Positions 17,789 through 27,036 of a DNA stretch of 64,000 nucleotides are shown here, in pieces (within the stretch, counting starts at the first letter, position 1; every line of letters starts with the position of its first letter). The translations under genes and the position numbers were made by a program. The notes below the pieces were generated by a model. The model did not search any database. It saw nothing but the letters and a program-made list of their open reading frames with translations, and had not been told where the DNA came from. Where the stretch lies: contig NZ_CP089848.1 of NCBI RefSeq assembly GCF_021266465.1, positions 4,340,001 to 4,404,000 of the forward strand, written 5' to 3'. The DNA comes from Paralcaligenes sp. KSB-10. GTDB lineage: Bacteria; Pseudomonadota; Gammaproteobacteria; Burkholderiales; Burkholderiaceae_B.

Positions 17789-18664
17789 ATGAACGACACA
17801 CCTGCAATCTATCGCGTTGGTAACGCGACCATCACGAAAGTCATTGAAAAACAGTTTTCATTGAAAGCCGCCGTGCTCTTCCCGGATTTCGACCCCGCCG
17901 TGATCGACGAGCATGGTTCATGGCTCGCGGGCGCTCACCTGGACGCTACCCAGCAGGGCTTCATTCTAAGCATACACACTTGGGTTGTACGCAGCGGCGG
18001 CCAAACCATTCTGGTCGATACGGCTTGCGGGAACCACAAGGAGCGCCTGTTCAGCCCGATCTTTCACCAGTTGAACACACCCTACATCGAGCGTCTTGCG
18101 CAAGCCGGCGTAAAACCCGAAGACGTGGATATTGTCCTGCTCACCCACCTGCACGTCGATCACGTGGGCTGGAACACCTCCTTGCGGGATGGCCTATGGG
18201 TTCCCACATTCCCGAATGCGCGCTACGTGCTGGCCACCGTCGAGCGTGAATTCTTCGATACGCCGGCCGGAGAATCTCGCCGCATGGTGTTCGAAGACAG
18301 CGTACTGCCAGTGATCGAGGCGGGGTTGACAGATGAAATAGGCCCCCAAGGTGGTGAATATTTACCCGGCATCCATTTCCACCCCACGCCAGGACACAGT
18401 GTCGGGCACATGTCCATAGAATTCGAGTCGGCGGGTGAGCGCGCGCTCTTTACCGGCGACGTATGGCATCATCCGATTCAGGCGTACCGTCCACATTGGA
18501 GTTCAATGTTCTGTGCCGACCGGAGCGGTGCCGAGCGATCGCGCCGCTGGGTGCTGAATCGTGCCGCCGACACGGGTGCCATGTTATTTACCCCGCATTT
18601 CGCCGGAACGTCGGCGGGTACGGCATTGCGCGACGGCGAATGCTTTGCATGGCGGTTCTCGTAA
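17789..18664 (+). CDS. Metallo-beta-lactamase-fold hydrolase
   Basis: The 291-residue product has the MBL-fold dinuclear metal motif THLHVDHVGWN (about residues 115-125). It also has the later metal ligands in TPGHSVGH and FTGDVWHHP and a final FTPHFAG. The arrangement resembles N-acyl homoserine lactonase/quorum-quenching and related lactonase families, but the substrate cannot be fixed. It starts 3 bases after the DoeB-like gene, so the two are cotranscribed, perhaps opening a lactam or lactone before or after deacylation. The Bug receptor gene ends 1 base past its stop on the opposite strand. Confidence 0.9.
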   Translation: MNDTPAIYRVGNATITKVIEKQFSLKAAVLFPDFDPAVIDEHGSWLAGAHLDATQQGFILSIHTWVVRSGGQTILVDTACGNHKERLFSPIFHQLNTPYIERLAQAGVKPEDVDIVLLTHLHVDHVGWNTSLRDGLWVPTFPNARYVLATVEREFFDTPAGESRRMVFEDSVLPVIEAGLTDEIGPQGGEYLPGIHFHPTPGHSVGHMSIEFESAGERALFTGDVWHHPIQAYRPHWSSMFCADRSGAERSRRWVLNRAADTGAMLFTPHFAGTSAGTALRDGECFAWRFS

Positions 18665-18665
18665 A

Positions 18666-19649
18666 TCACTGGCCCTTGATGCCGGCCTTTCGAATCACGT
18701 CGCCCCACTTGTCCATTTCGGCATAGATGAACTTGCGGAATTCGGCAGCGTTACCTCGATGTGCTTCCATTCCTTGCGCCAGCAGCCTCTGCGTTATTTT
18801 CGGATCCTGCAATGCGCGGTTGATCTCCGAGTCCAGGCGGTCGACGATGGTGTTGGGCACAGCGGCGGGCGCCATGAATCCGTACCAGCCGGATGCGACC
18901 ACGTTGGGAAGGCCTTGCTCGCGCAATGTCAGGGCTTGCGGGTAGATTTCGCTGCGTGAGACTGATGCGACGCCAAGGGCTCGAAGTTTCCCGCTTTGAA
19001 TATGCGGCAGCGCCGCCGTGATTGCGGTGAGCGTGGCGTCGAGACGGCCGCCGGCCAAAAGATCCGTGTACGCCGCGACATCGCCGCGGTACTGGACCAC
19101 CAGGCCTTTCACATCCGCATCCCGTAACAATAGTTCTGCAGCCAAATGGGGCAGCGAGCCGTAGCCTGGCGAGCCGAAGGTCAGGCCATTGGGCTGCGAC
19201 TTGCCGTAGGCGATCAACTCCTGCGCCGTCTTTACCGGCGTTTTTGCATTGACGACGAGGAAAAGCGGAACTGTAATTGCCATGGCCACAGGCTGAAGGT
19301 CCTTCCTGGGGTCATAGCTCAGCTTGCCGTACAGCGCTTCCAGCGTTGAATAGGGTGCCGCGGCGTAGAGGAGGGTGTAGCCGTCGGCGGGCGCGTGCGC
19401 CACAAAGTTGTTGCCTACACGGGTACCGGCGCCAGTCTTGTTCTCGACAATGAACGGCTGCCCTAGCCGGTGCCCCAGATAATCCGCGAAAAGCCGCGCG
19501 GAGATGTCGTTGGGCCCTCCCGCTCCGTATGGAGAAACAATCTTCACGGGGCTGGATGGCCAGTCGCCTTGCGCAAAGGTACGTGGCACAACACCGCTGC
19601 AGAGGCCTGCAGCGGCCGCGCGCAACAGCGTCCGTCGATTCATATTCAT
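18666..19649 (-). CDS. Bug/TctC-family substrate-binding protein
   Basis: This 327-residue receptor starts MNMNRRTLLRAAAAGLC, a twin-arginine-type signal cleaved near FAQGD. The mature protein has WPSSPVKIVSPYGAGGPND, VENKTGAGTRVG and SGWYGFMAPAAVP, typical for Bug proteins. The start at 19649 follows AGGAGAC, and the longer frame to 19715 is discarded. It is convergent with the MBL-fold gene and divergent from the LysR gene at 19832, its probable regulator. There are no TctAB subunits. The ligand is likely linked to the 14292-18664 cluster. Confidence 0.93.
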   Translation of the reverse strand: MNMNRRTLLRAAAAGLCSGVVPRTFAQGDWPSSPVKIVSPYGAGGPNDISARLFADYLGHRLGQPFIVENKTGAGTRVGNNFVAHAPADGYTLLYAAAPYSTLEALYGKLSYDPRKDLQPVAMAITVPLFLVVNAKTPVKTAQELIAYGKSQPNGLTFGSPGYGSLPHLAAELLLRDADVKGLVVQYRGDVAAYTDLLAGGRLDATLTAITAALPHIQSGKLRALGVASVSRSEIYPQALTLREQGLPNVVASGWYGFMAPAAVPNTIVDRLDSEINRALQDPKITQRLLAQGMEAHRGNAAEFRKFIYAEMDKWGDVIRKAGIKGQ

Positions 19650-19831
19650 GTGTTGTCTCCTGATCGTTCGAATAAGAAGTCCGGCGCGGCATCCAGACGA
19701 GAAGGGCCGACGCACACTTCGAAATGCGATAATAGATTCGGCACTCTATTCGGACAAGCTTGAATTTCTTTATCACTTAAAGGTTAAAGTTATAAATCGA
19801 TCTCCGGCCGCAGACATGCAAAGGACACTCC

Positions 19832-20752
19832 ATGGCACTTGAAGTAACACTGAGGCAATTGCGCGCATTCGTGGCTGTGCTCGAAGGCGGAAGCTTTTCG
19901 GAAGCGGCGGACACTATGCATTTGTCGCAGGCAGCGCTTAGTGGCCTCGTCAAGGAACTGGAAAGCCGCTTGGGCGTACGCTTGCTGGATCGCAACACGC
20001 GCAGCGTAAATGCGTCTGTGGTCGGCGCGGCCTTCGAGCCTATGGTGCGCCGCGTGCTCGCCAATCTTGATGAAGCACTGGAAAGTGTGACCAACCTCAA
20101 GGAGTTGCGCCGTGGGCTGGTACGTGTGGCCGCGCCGGAAACACTGTCCTGCACACTACTGCCTGAACTGATCGCCGGTTACGGGGAGCGCCATCCTGGC
20201 GTCGATGTCCGGTTCGACGATGTGCCTATTGAACAAGTACTTTCGAGTCTGCACAGCGGCAGCGCGGACATCGGCTTCGGCCCGGCGGGCGTGCTGGTGG
20301 ACGATGCCCTGGAGGCCCACACGTTCCGGATCGATCCGCTCTGGATTGCACTGCGCCAGGACGACCCACTCGCTGCCGGCGAATCGGTGAGCTGGAAGGC
20401 TCTGCGCGAGCGGCCTCTGATCAACTACATGCCCAACCTTGCTATCAATGTCCTGAGCCATGTGCCGTATCGTCACCATCCCAAGGAGATAGTGCCGGTG
20501 CATCGTGTCAACACAGCCCTTTCCCTGCTGCGAGTGAGGCCGGGCTGCGTGATCTGCCCCTCGATGGCACGGTCGCTCGTGGAGGGTTTCGGCCTGGCCT
20601 TCCGGCCCTTGTGCCAACCGACAGTCACCTGGCGCATTGCAATCTTCGCCCGGAGCCGATCGTCCCTCTCTCCCGCGGTGGAGAGCTTTCTGGATTTCAC
20701 GCTCGAAGCCGCGACAAGCTGGGATAGCGGCTGCCTGCTCCGTTCCCGCTAG
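19832..20752 (+). CDS. LysR-family transcriptional regulator
   Basis: The 306-residue protein has a LysR N-terminal HTH (MALEVTLRQLRAFVAV, QAALSGLVKELE) and an effector-binding domain from about residue 92 (GLVRVAAPE). It is divergent from the Bug receptor gene with 182 bases between starts and is followed, after about 190 bases, by the large acyl-CoA synthetase fusion on the same strand. Either could be its target. The divergent Bug gene is the classical LysR arrangement. Confidence 0.92.
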   Translation: MALEVTLRQLRAFVAVLEGGSFSEAADTMHLSQAALSGLVKELESRLGVRLLDRNTRSVNASVVGAAFEPMVRRVLANLDEALESVTNLKELRRGLVRVAAPETLSCTLLPELIAGYGERHPGVDVRFDDVPIEQVLSSLHSGSADIGFGPAGVLVDDALEAHTFRIDPLWIALRQDDPLAAGESVSWKALRERPLINYMPNLAINVLSHVPYRHHPKEIVPVHRVNTALSLLRVRPGCVICPSMARSLVEGFGLAFRPLCQPTVTWRIAIFARSRSSLSPAVESFLDFTLEAATSWDSGCLLRSR

Positions 20753-20945
20753 CCGGGCCGTGTGCAGTTCGAATAGGAAGCGGCATTTTCAATAAATAAG
20801 ATGAGCTTATAGAATCATCGAAATTCTCGTCTTGTCTTATAAAATGCGGCCGGTTATCTTAGGCAGCCAAGCCTCGGGTGTCCGCGTGTTGCAGATGCCG
20901 GCAGCATCCCGCTGGGGCATTTCTCGAACCCTCGCCAAGCAGCTC

Positions 20946-23900
20946 ATGACCTTGCCAGATCTCGACTCTTTTTTGTCACCCTGTTCCATCGCCGTCGTCG
21001 GCGCTTCGTCCATTGCCAGCAAGATCGGCGCCGTGCCTGTGCGATACCTGGTTGAACAGGGCTACCTCGGCGAGATATATCCGATCAATTCCCGGGCCGA
21101 TGAAATCGAGGGCCGGCGCGCCTTCGCTTCGTTGCGAGCGGTGGGCCGGCCGATCGATCTGGCAATTTTCGCGATCCCTGCCTCCAGCGCCGAGGCCGCG
21201 CTGGATGATGCGATCGGGGCAGGTGTGGGGAACATTGTCATGTTCTCTGCCGGATTCGCGGAAATGGGAAAGAAGGGCGAGGCCGCGCAACGCGAGTTTG
21301 CGGACCGTGCGCGCGCAGCCGGCATCCGGGTGCTGGGGCCGAACTGCCTGGGCTTCATGAACGTCGCCCGGTCGGTTTATGCAACGTTCTCTCCAGTGGT
21401 ATCGACGGGGCTGGCCAAGCCCGGCAAAGTCGGCATTGTCAGCCAGAGCGGGGCGTTCGGAGCTTATGCATACGCCATGGCACGCCAACGCGATGTCGGC
21501 CTCTCCATGTGGGTGACTACCGGCAACGAGTCGGACATTGGGGTGGCCGATTGCATCGCGTGGATGGCGCGCGATCCGGCTACGCAGGTCATCATGGCCT
21601 ACCTGGAGGGATGTCGGGACGGCGATAAGCTGAGGCAGGCCCTGGACTTGGCGCGTGCCGTGGGTAAACCCGTGGTGGTTGTGAAGGTGGGCCGGACCGC
21701 GCTCGGCGCCATGACAGCCGCTTCGCATACCGCGGCATTGGCGGGCGACGACGCAGCCTACGAGGCGCTCTTTCGTCAGCATGGGGCCTGGCGGGCGCGC
21801 ACGATAGAAGAGTTTTTCGATATAGCCCATTGCCTGGCCGTTTCCGGCTTACCGACCAATACGCGGGTCGGCCTGCTGACCGTCTCTGGCGGGGTCGGGG
21901 CCATGATGGCGGACGATGCGGCCGAGGCGGGGCTCGACGTCGCCACGCTGCCACCCGCCGCGCAAGATCTCATCCGAGCCCGCGTGCCGCTTGCCGCCAC
22001 CAACAACCCCGTTGACGTAACAGGCCAGGTAACGGCCGAACCCGGCCTGCTCGAAGCGGCTGCCCGCGTGATGCTGGGCGATGCCGGCCATGGCAGTCTG
22101 CTCATTTTCCTTGCCGCGTTTGGCAGCACACGCGCCATGCAGCACATTCAGCAAAAGTTGGCGGAGGACTTGCGGCGCGATTTTCCGGGGCGATTGGTGA
22201 TGTTCAGCACGCTGGCCGACGCCACACAGCAGCGAGCGCTCGAGGCATTGGGATGCCTGTGCTTTCCTGACCCGGCCCGGGCGATCCGTGTCCTGGCTGC
22301 CATGGGTTTCTTCCACATGCAATTTCAACGGCCAGCGTCGGTGCCGAGTCCGGCCCGAGCGGCTGTTGCCCTGCGTCCCGGCCCGTATAACGAGGCCGAT
22401 GCGATGGAACTGCTGCGTGATTTTGGAATACCCACCGTACCCATCCGTCACGCACAGTCCCGGGACGATGCGATTACCCATGCGTGCGCGATCGGCTTTC
22501 CGGTAGCGATGAAGGTGCTCTCTGCCAATATCATGCACAAGAGCGATGTTGGCGGCGTTGCCCTGAATATCCGCGATGTGGGCGAGGCCGGTGCCGCCCA
22601 TGATCGAATCATGGCTGCGGTAGGCGCGGCGCAGCCCGCCGCGCATGTGGAGGGTGTGCTGGTTGCGCCTATGATTCGAGGCGGCATAGAGTGCATTCTC
22701 GGCGTGCGCCGGGACCCGGTCTTGGGCCCTGTAGTGATGCTCGGCACGGGTGGCGTGAATGTCGAGTTGCTGGGCGATGTGGCTTTCCGTCTCGCGCCGG
22801 TGGACCATCGGCAGGCGCGCGAAATGATCGGGGAGCTGAAGACGGCCCCGCTATTTTCCGGCTTTCGCGGAGCACCGCCCGCGGATGTGGCAGCTCTGGC
22901 CGATGCCATCGTGCAGGTCTCACATTTTGCGCTCTCGGCCGGCAGTGCGCTGGACTCGGTGGAACTCAACCCATTTGTTGTGCTGCCCGAGGGCCAGGGT
23001 GCGCTCGCCCTGGATGCGGTTCTGCAGACTTGTGCCTTGCCGCCCGTGTCTTCAGCCACCCGGCTAACGGTGATTGCCACCTTGCCGCTTTTCGAGATGG
23101 CGCGCATGCGTGCCTCGAACACTCCCCGCAAGCATGCCATTCAGGGCTTTGCCGGCGACAGCCCCGCATCAAGAATGCGCTGGGTGAACCAGTTCACGCA
23201 TACTCGGCGATTGCGAAGCCCGCACGACAGGGAAGTCGTCACGCCGAACAATGACACGCTCTTCACGAACGCCTGGCTTGATCTTTCGGCGGGTCCGCTG
23301 GTCATCGATGTGCCGGAGATGGGTCAGCGATACTGGGTGCTTGGCTTTCTTGATGCCTGGACAAATCCATGGGCCTATGCCGGACGGCGGACCACCGGGG
23401 GCGATGCGCAACGTCTGTTTGTCCATGGGCCGGGCTGGACTGGGGATGTACCGGCCGGGATGCACCGCATAAGCGCTCCGAGCGACGATGTGTGGATCAT
23501 TGGCCGCATCCTGGTGGACGCAAACCCCGCGGACCTTGCCAAAGTCCATGCTCTGCAGGATCGCTTTGCAATTCGCCGGCTCGATGCCGCCTCGGCGTTG
23601 TCGCGCATCGACAGCTTGCTTGAAGACCACGGCACCGGTGTGCCGGATGCTCATGAATACCTGCGTGTGCTGGAATCGATGCTGGCCCGCAATCCGTCGC
23701 CCGTTCCGCTGCCGGAATGGCCGCCGGCATTGGAGGAACTCCAAAACGCTTTGACCAATGTTTACACAGAACTGCGTGAGGTCGCGCAGCCTTCGAAGTT
23801 GGGTGGAGGCTGGACGACCGCCGTCGCCGTGCGAACCAGTTTCGGAGACGATATCGTGACGCGGGCGCGCGTGGCGCGCAACTGGATCGGAACACTGGGC

Positions 23901-24287
23901 ATCGACGAGGCGATGTACATCATGGCTGAGGTGGATGCGGAAGGCGATGCACTCACCGGCGCGCGGCGCTATGTGCTGCGCTTTCCGCCTGGCGCCGGGC
24001 CGCAGGTGGGGGCATTTTGGTCGATTACCCTTTATCGCCGCAGCGATTGCCTGCTCGTGGCCAATCCTATCGGCCGGCACTCTATCGGCGACAGGACGCA
24101 CGGTTTGCAGCACGATGCGGATGGCAGCCTGGGCATCTCGATCCAGGCTGACGATCCGGGGCCGGGAAAAAATTGGCTTCCTTCGCCAGCCGGAGAAGGG
24201 TTCTACCTGACCTTGCGGCTTTACCAGCCACAACGCGAGCACCTTGAAGGCACTTTCAATTATCCCCCGTTGCGGCGGGTGGGATGA
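20946..24287 (+). CDS. ADP-forming acyl-CoA synthetase fused to a DUF1254/DUF1214 module
   Basis: One uninterrupted 1113-residue frame joins two normally separate proteins. Residues 1-700 form an acetate-CoA ligase (ADP-forming) family enzyme: a CoA-binding domain (AVVGASS, NCLGF), a succinyl-CoA-synthetase-like domain with the phospho-histidine in SHTAALAG (about residue 259), and an ATP-grasp domain from about 475 (KVLSANIMHKSDVGGV). Residues about 705-1113 match the DUF1254 (PNNDTLFTNAWLDLS, YWVLGFLDAWTNPWAYAGRRTTG) and DUF1214 (FWSITLYRRSDCLLVANPIGRHSIGD) modules, usually a separate exported protein. No signal peptide is present here. The ATG at 20946 fits the family; upstream starts at 20844 or TTG 20832 are possible. 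An SDR follows. Confidence 0.9.
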   Translation: MTLPDLDSFLSPCSIAVVGASSIASKIGAVPVRYLVEQGYLGEIYPINSRADEIEGRRAFASLRAVGRPIDLAIFAIPASSAEAALDDAIGAGVGNIVMFSAGFAEMGKKGEAAQREFADRARAAGIRVLGPNCLGFMNVARSVYATFSPVVSTGLAKPGKVGIVSQSGAFGAYAYAMARQRDVGLSMWVTTGNESDIGVADCIAWMARDPATQVIMAYLEGCRDGDKLRQALDLARAVGKPVVVVKVGRTALGAMTAASHTAALAGDDAAYEALFRQHGAWRARTIEEFFDIAHCLAVSGLPTNTRVGLLTVSGGVGAMMADDAAEAGLDVATLPPAAQDLIRARVPLAATNNPVDVTGQVTAEPGLLEAAARVMLGDAGHGSLLIFLAAFGSTRAMQHIQQKLAEDLRRDFPGRLVMFSTLADATQQRALEALGCLCFPDPARAIRVLAAMGFFHMQFQRPASVPSPARAAVALRPGPYNEADAMELLRDFGIPTVPIRHAQSRDDAITHACAIGFPVAMKVLSANIMHKSDVGGVALNIRDVGEAGAAHDRIMAAVGAAQPAAHVEGVLVAPMIRGGIECILGVRRDPVLGPVVMLGTGGVNVELLGDVAFRLAPVDHRQAREMIGELKTAPLFSGFRGAPPADVAALADAIVQVSHFALSAGSALDSVELNPFVVLPEGQGALALDAVLQTCALPPVSSATRLTVIATLPLFEMARMRASNTPRKHAIQGFAGDSPASRMRWVNQFTHTRRLRSPHDREVVTPNNDTLFTNAWLDLSAGPLVIDVPEMGQRYWVLGFLDAWTNPWAYAGRRTTGGDAQRLFVHGPGWTGDVPAGMHRISAPSDDVWIIGRILVDANPADLAKVHALQDRFAIRRLDAASALSRIDSLLEDHGTGVPDAHEYLRVLESMLARNPSPVPLPEWPPALEELQNALTNVYTELREVAQPSKLGGGWTTAVAVRTSFGDDIVTRARVARNWIGTLGIDEAMYIMAEVDAEGDALTGARRYVLRFPPGAGPQVGAFWSITLYRRSDCLLVANPIGRHSIGDRTHGLQHDADGSLGISIQADDPGPGKNWLPSPAGEGFYLTLRLYQPQREHLEGTFNYPPLRRVG

Positions 24288-24384
24288 AGCTGGAGAACAC
24301 CGTGATGGAAAAGGACGTTCACGTCGTTTCCGCTCAGCCGCCTTCGAGCGGGTCTGGTCGGTTCAGGGAACAGGAAGGGAAATT

Positions 24385-25263
24385 ATGTCAAAGCGATTGA
24401 AGGGCAGGGTGGCTATCGTGACCGGCGCCGGCGGCGGACTCGGGCGTACTCACGCATTGGAGCTCGCACGCCATGGTGCGCGAGTGCTTGTCAATGACTT
24501 GGGCGGCTCGGCGCAGGCCGTGGCCGACGAGGTATGCGAGGCGGGCGGTGAAGCCATCGCGTATGTTGGCAACGTGACGCGGTATGACGAGATGGAGGCC
24601 ATGGCCGCCCAGGCTATCTCGAAATTCGGGCGTATCGACATTCTGGTGAACAATGCGGGCATACTCCGCGACCGGACGTTCTCCAAAATGACGCTCGATG
24701 AGTTTCGCCTGGTGTTGGACGTGCATGTCATGGGATCGGTGAATGCCACCAAGGCGGTCTGGCCCCGGATGCAGTCGCAAAACTATGGGCGCATCGTGAT
24801 GACAAGCTCATCATCGGGCCTGTATGGAAACTTTGGGCAGTCGAACTACGGCGCCGCCAAGATGGCCTTGGTCGGCCTGATGCAGACTTTGTCGCTGGAA
24901 GGGGCCAGGCACAATGTGCGTGTGAATTGCCTGGCGCCGAGTGCTGTGACTGCGATGACTGCAGGCTTGCTGTCGCCGGAAGCGGCGGCGGTACTGACCC
25001 CGGAACGAGTCAGCCCGGGCTTGATCGCGTTGGTGGGCGATGATGCGCCCACGCGAATGATTCTTTTGGCCGGCGGTGGAAGTTTTGAATGTGCCCACGT
25101 CACGATGACACGCGGGATTCATATTGGCGACACGGACAGTCCCGCAGAGGCGCTGTCCGACCGAATGGCTCAAGTCCAGGCGCAAGCCGATCAGTTCATT
25201 CCGGCTTCAGGATGGGACCAGTCGCAACATGAGGTGGCGAAGGCTTTGGCCAAATCCGTCTGA
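24385..25263 (+). CDS. SDR-family oxidoreductase (HSD17B4-like)
   Basis: This 292-residue short-chain dehydrogenase resembles the dehydrogenase part of peroxisomal multifunctional enzymes. It has TGAGGGLGRTHALELA at the cofactor site, NNAGILRDRTF, catalytic Ser in TSSSSG and SNYGAAK with the Tyr-x-x-x-Lys pair. The C-terminal extension after residue 210 is longer than in simple SDRs, as in the (3R)-hydroxyacyl-CoA dehydrogenases. GGAAGGGAAATT precedes the ATG at 24385. The longer frame from 24244 overlaps the fusion gene and is rejected. Position after an acyl-CoA synthetase suggests it oxidises a 3-hydroxyacyl-CoA made downstream of the synthetase (inference). Confidence 0.91.
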   Translation: MSKRLKGRVAIVTGAGGGLGRTHALELARHGARVLVNDLGGSAQAVADEVCEAGGEAIAYVGNVTRYDEMEAMAAQAISKFGRIDILVNNAGILRDRTFSKMTLDEFRLVLDVHVMGSVNATKAVWPRMQSQNYGRIVMTSSSSGLYGNFGQSNYGAAKMALVGLMQTLSLEGARHNVRVNCLAPSAVTAMTAGLLSPEAAAVLTPERVSPGLIALVGDDAPTRMILLAGGGSFECAHVTMTRGIHIGDTDSPAEALSDRMAQVQAQADQFIPASGWDQSQHEVAKALAKSV

Positions 25264-25313
25264 ATATTCCTCTGCGCCATTGAGTGGTCAATTCTGCAAT
25301 CGGATAAATCAGT

Positions 25314-26741
25314 TTATATGTGAGGATGCTGGCGATGCCAGTGAGTCCTCTGTTGAAACTGATGCCCCAGGCGCAGCAGAGATCCCTCGGCGAACGGCCT
25401 GCCCACAAGCTGAATGCCGTTCGGCAGCCCGTTCGTGGTGAAGCCGGCGGGCAATGCCAGTGCCGGCAGTCCAAGGTAGTTGATGCCGCGCGTCCAATAG
25501 GAAAAATTGCCGAAGCGCGCCTCGATGTCGCTTTCGCTGCCGGTCGTGGTTTCCTTGATAGTGGGCACAGCACAGGGCAGCGTCGGCAATAGCAGGGCGT
25601 GCCCGTCACCCAGGTAGTTGGCCAGGAAGCGTGCCTGATACTGTCTGCGCAGGCGTAAGGCATCGACATATCGTGTCGCCGGGTACAACAAGCCGCGCTG
25701 GATGCGGCGTCGCACCTGGGTGCCATAAGCGTCGGAACGACTGGCCAGCCATTCGCCGTGGATCGATGCCGCTTCGACGCCGAGCACCAGCGTTGCCAGC
25801 GCGCCGGCTTCGGAAAGATCCGGCAAGGCCACGCGCCGCAGGGTTGCCCCGGCGCTGGCAAGATCGTTTGCCGCCTGTTCCACCAAAGCCCGCATCTCAT
25901 CGGTCAGCGGTGCATCGGCGGGAAACTGCGGCACCATGATTACGTCGGCCCGAGTCAGGGGCCGATCGAGTCCGGCTTCATAATCGCGCTGCCGAGTGGC
26001 CAGGCAAGCCGGGTCGTTGGCATCCGGGCCGGACACCGCACTGAGCAGGCGGGCGCAGTCTTGCGCGGTCTGTGCAAGAAAGCCAACGCAGTCCAGGCTT
26101 GGCGACAAGGGCATGACGCCGTACGTCGATACGGCGTGCTGAGTGGGCTTGATACCCGTGACGCCGCAGGCCGCCGCTGGAATTCGCACCGAACCGCCGG
26201 TATCCGAGCCCAACGCGCCAAACACAAGGCGCGCGGCCACCGCGGCACCGCTGCCGCTGGAAGAACCGCCAGTCACGTGGTCCCGGGACCACGGATTCTG
26301 CCCATGACCCAGATGCGCGTTGAACCCCGTTGGGCTCATGGCGAACTCCGCCATGTGCAAGGCGCCGAGGTCCACGGCTCCGGCGTTCGCCAGACGCTGG
26401 ATCACTGTGGCGGTATGGTCGGGGCGGAATCCGCCGAGGATCCGGCTGCCGCATTCGGCCAGCTCGCCTTCATGGAAGAACATGTCCTTGTGGGCCAGCG
26501 GCACGCCATGAAGGGCGCCGCACTGGGCGCCGCCATGTTTCTTTTGATCGAGTTGGGCTGCCTGCTCCAAAGTCTGTTCGCGTCTCGTGCGAACGAAGCC
26601 GTTGAAGCCAGTCATGGACGCTTCGACGCTTGTCAAACAGGCGCTTGCAAGCGCGTGCGCCGAACCATCGCGCTGGAGTTGCTCGGTCGCCTCGCAGAGC
26701 GATACCGCACTGGGCAGCGATGTTTTGATGTCAGCACTCAT
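25314..26741 (-). CDS. Amidase signature family amidase
   Basis: This 475-residue amidase has the complete Ser-cisSer-Lys machinery. The lysine is in LAHKDMFF, and the glycine/serine-rich signature GGSSSGSGAAVAARLVFGALGSDTGGSVRIPAA carries the cis-Ser and nucleophilic Ser (positions around 170-200; quoted here in fragments: GGSSSGSG, GSDTGGSVRIP). It would hydrolyse an amide to a carboxylate and ammonia or amine in the cytoplasm. A GGAG site supports the start at 26741. It overlaps the small gene upstream by 11 bases and closes the liv-type ABC transporter operon, so the transporter probably imports the amide. Confidence 0.92.
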   Translation of the reverse strand: MSADIKTSLPSAVSLCEATEQLQRDGSAHALASACLTSVEASMTGFNGFVRTRREQTLEQAAQLDQKKHGGAQCGALHGVPLAHKDMFFHEGELAECGSRILGGFRPDHTATVIQRLANAGAVDLGALHMAEFAMSPTGFNAHLGHGQNPWSRDHVTGGSSSGSGAAVAARLVFGALGSDTGGSVRIPAAACGVTGIKPTQHAVSTYGVMPLSPSLDCVGFLAQTAQDCARLLSAVSGPDANDPACLATRQRDYEAGLDRPLTRADVIMVPQFPADAPLTDEMRALVEQAANDLASAGATLRRVALPDLSEAGALATLVLGVEAASIHGEWLASRSDAYGTQVRRRIQRGLLYPATRYVDALRLRRQYQARFLANYLGDGHALLLPTLPCAVPTIKETTTGSESDIEARFGNFSYWTRGINYLGLPALALPAGFTTNGLPNGIQLVGRPFAEGSLLRLGHQFQQRTHWHRQHPHI

Positions 26742-26961
26742 CGGCTTGCTCCGCGCGACGCATCGCACAAATGAAGTCGTCCTGTGTTTGCCACGTAAGC
26801 TGATGTGCGGCTTGCGATACGGCCTTTGTGACTTTCAATGCACCTGCCACGAGGTCGGCGGCGTCCGCCGGCACCAGCGGCGCGGCGCCAAAACTGGCTA
26901 CCCATTGCTGTGAGGCATCCAGCAGGTCGGCACGGCCGCTTTGTTGATTCTCGGTGTCCAT
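26731..26961 (-). CDS. Small protein preceding amidase (possible AtzG/GatC-like partner)
   Basis: This 76-residue helical protein has a strong CTGGAG site 7 bases before its ATG at 26961, and its end overlaps the amidase start, so translation is coupled. I do not recognise the family from sequence. Amidases such as AtzE and GatA are often encoded next to a small helical partner (AtzG of DUF4089, or GatC), and this gene has that size and position. Similarity to those families is not obvious by eye. Coding status is supported by the ribosome site, overlap and operon position. Confidence 0.65.
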   Translation of the reverse strand: MDTENQQSGRADLLDASQQWVASFGAAPLVPADAADLVAGALKVTKAVSQAAHQLTWQTQDDFICAMRRAEQADEC

Positions 26962-27036
26962 CGGTTTCTCCAGTTGGAAAGTATTTGCGGATCGTCCATG
27001 CCGTATCCACGCTTGCCTGGCCGTTTACCCTGGAGA

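Noticed and set aside
24304-24399. 31-codon frame MEKDVHVV between the fusion gene and the SDR
   Set aside because: It overlaps the SDR start, has no good ribosome site and no support beyond being open.
25758-26774. 338-codon open frame opposite the amidase gene
   Set aside because: It is the antisense shadow of a clear amidase with complete active-site motifs; its own translation has no recognisable domain.
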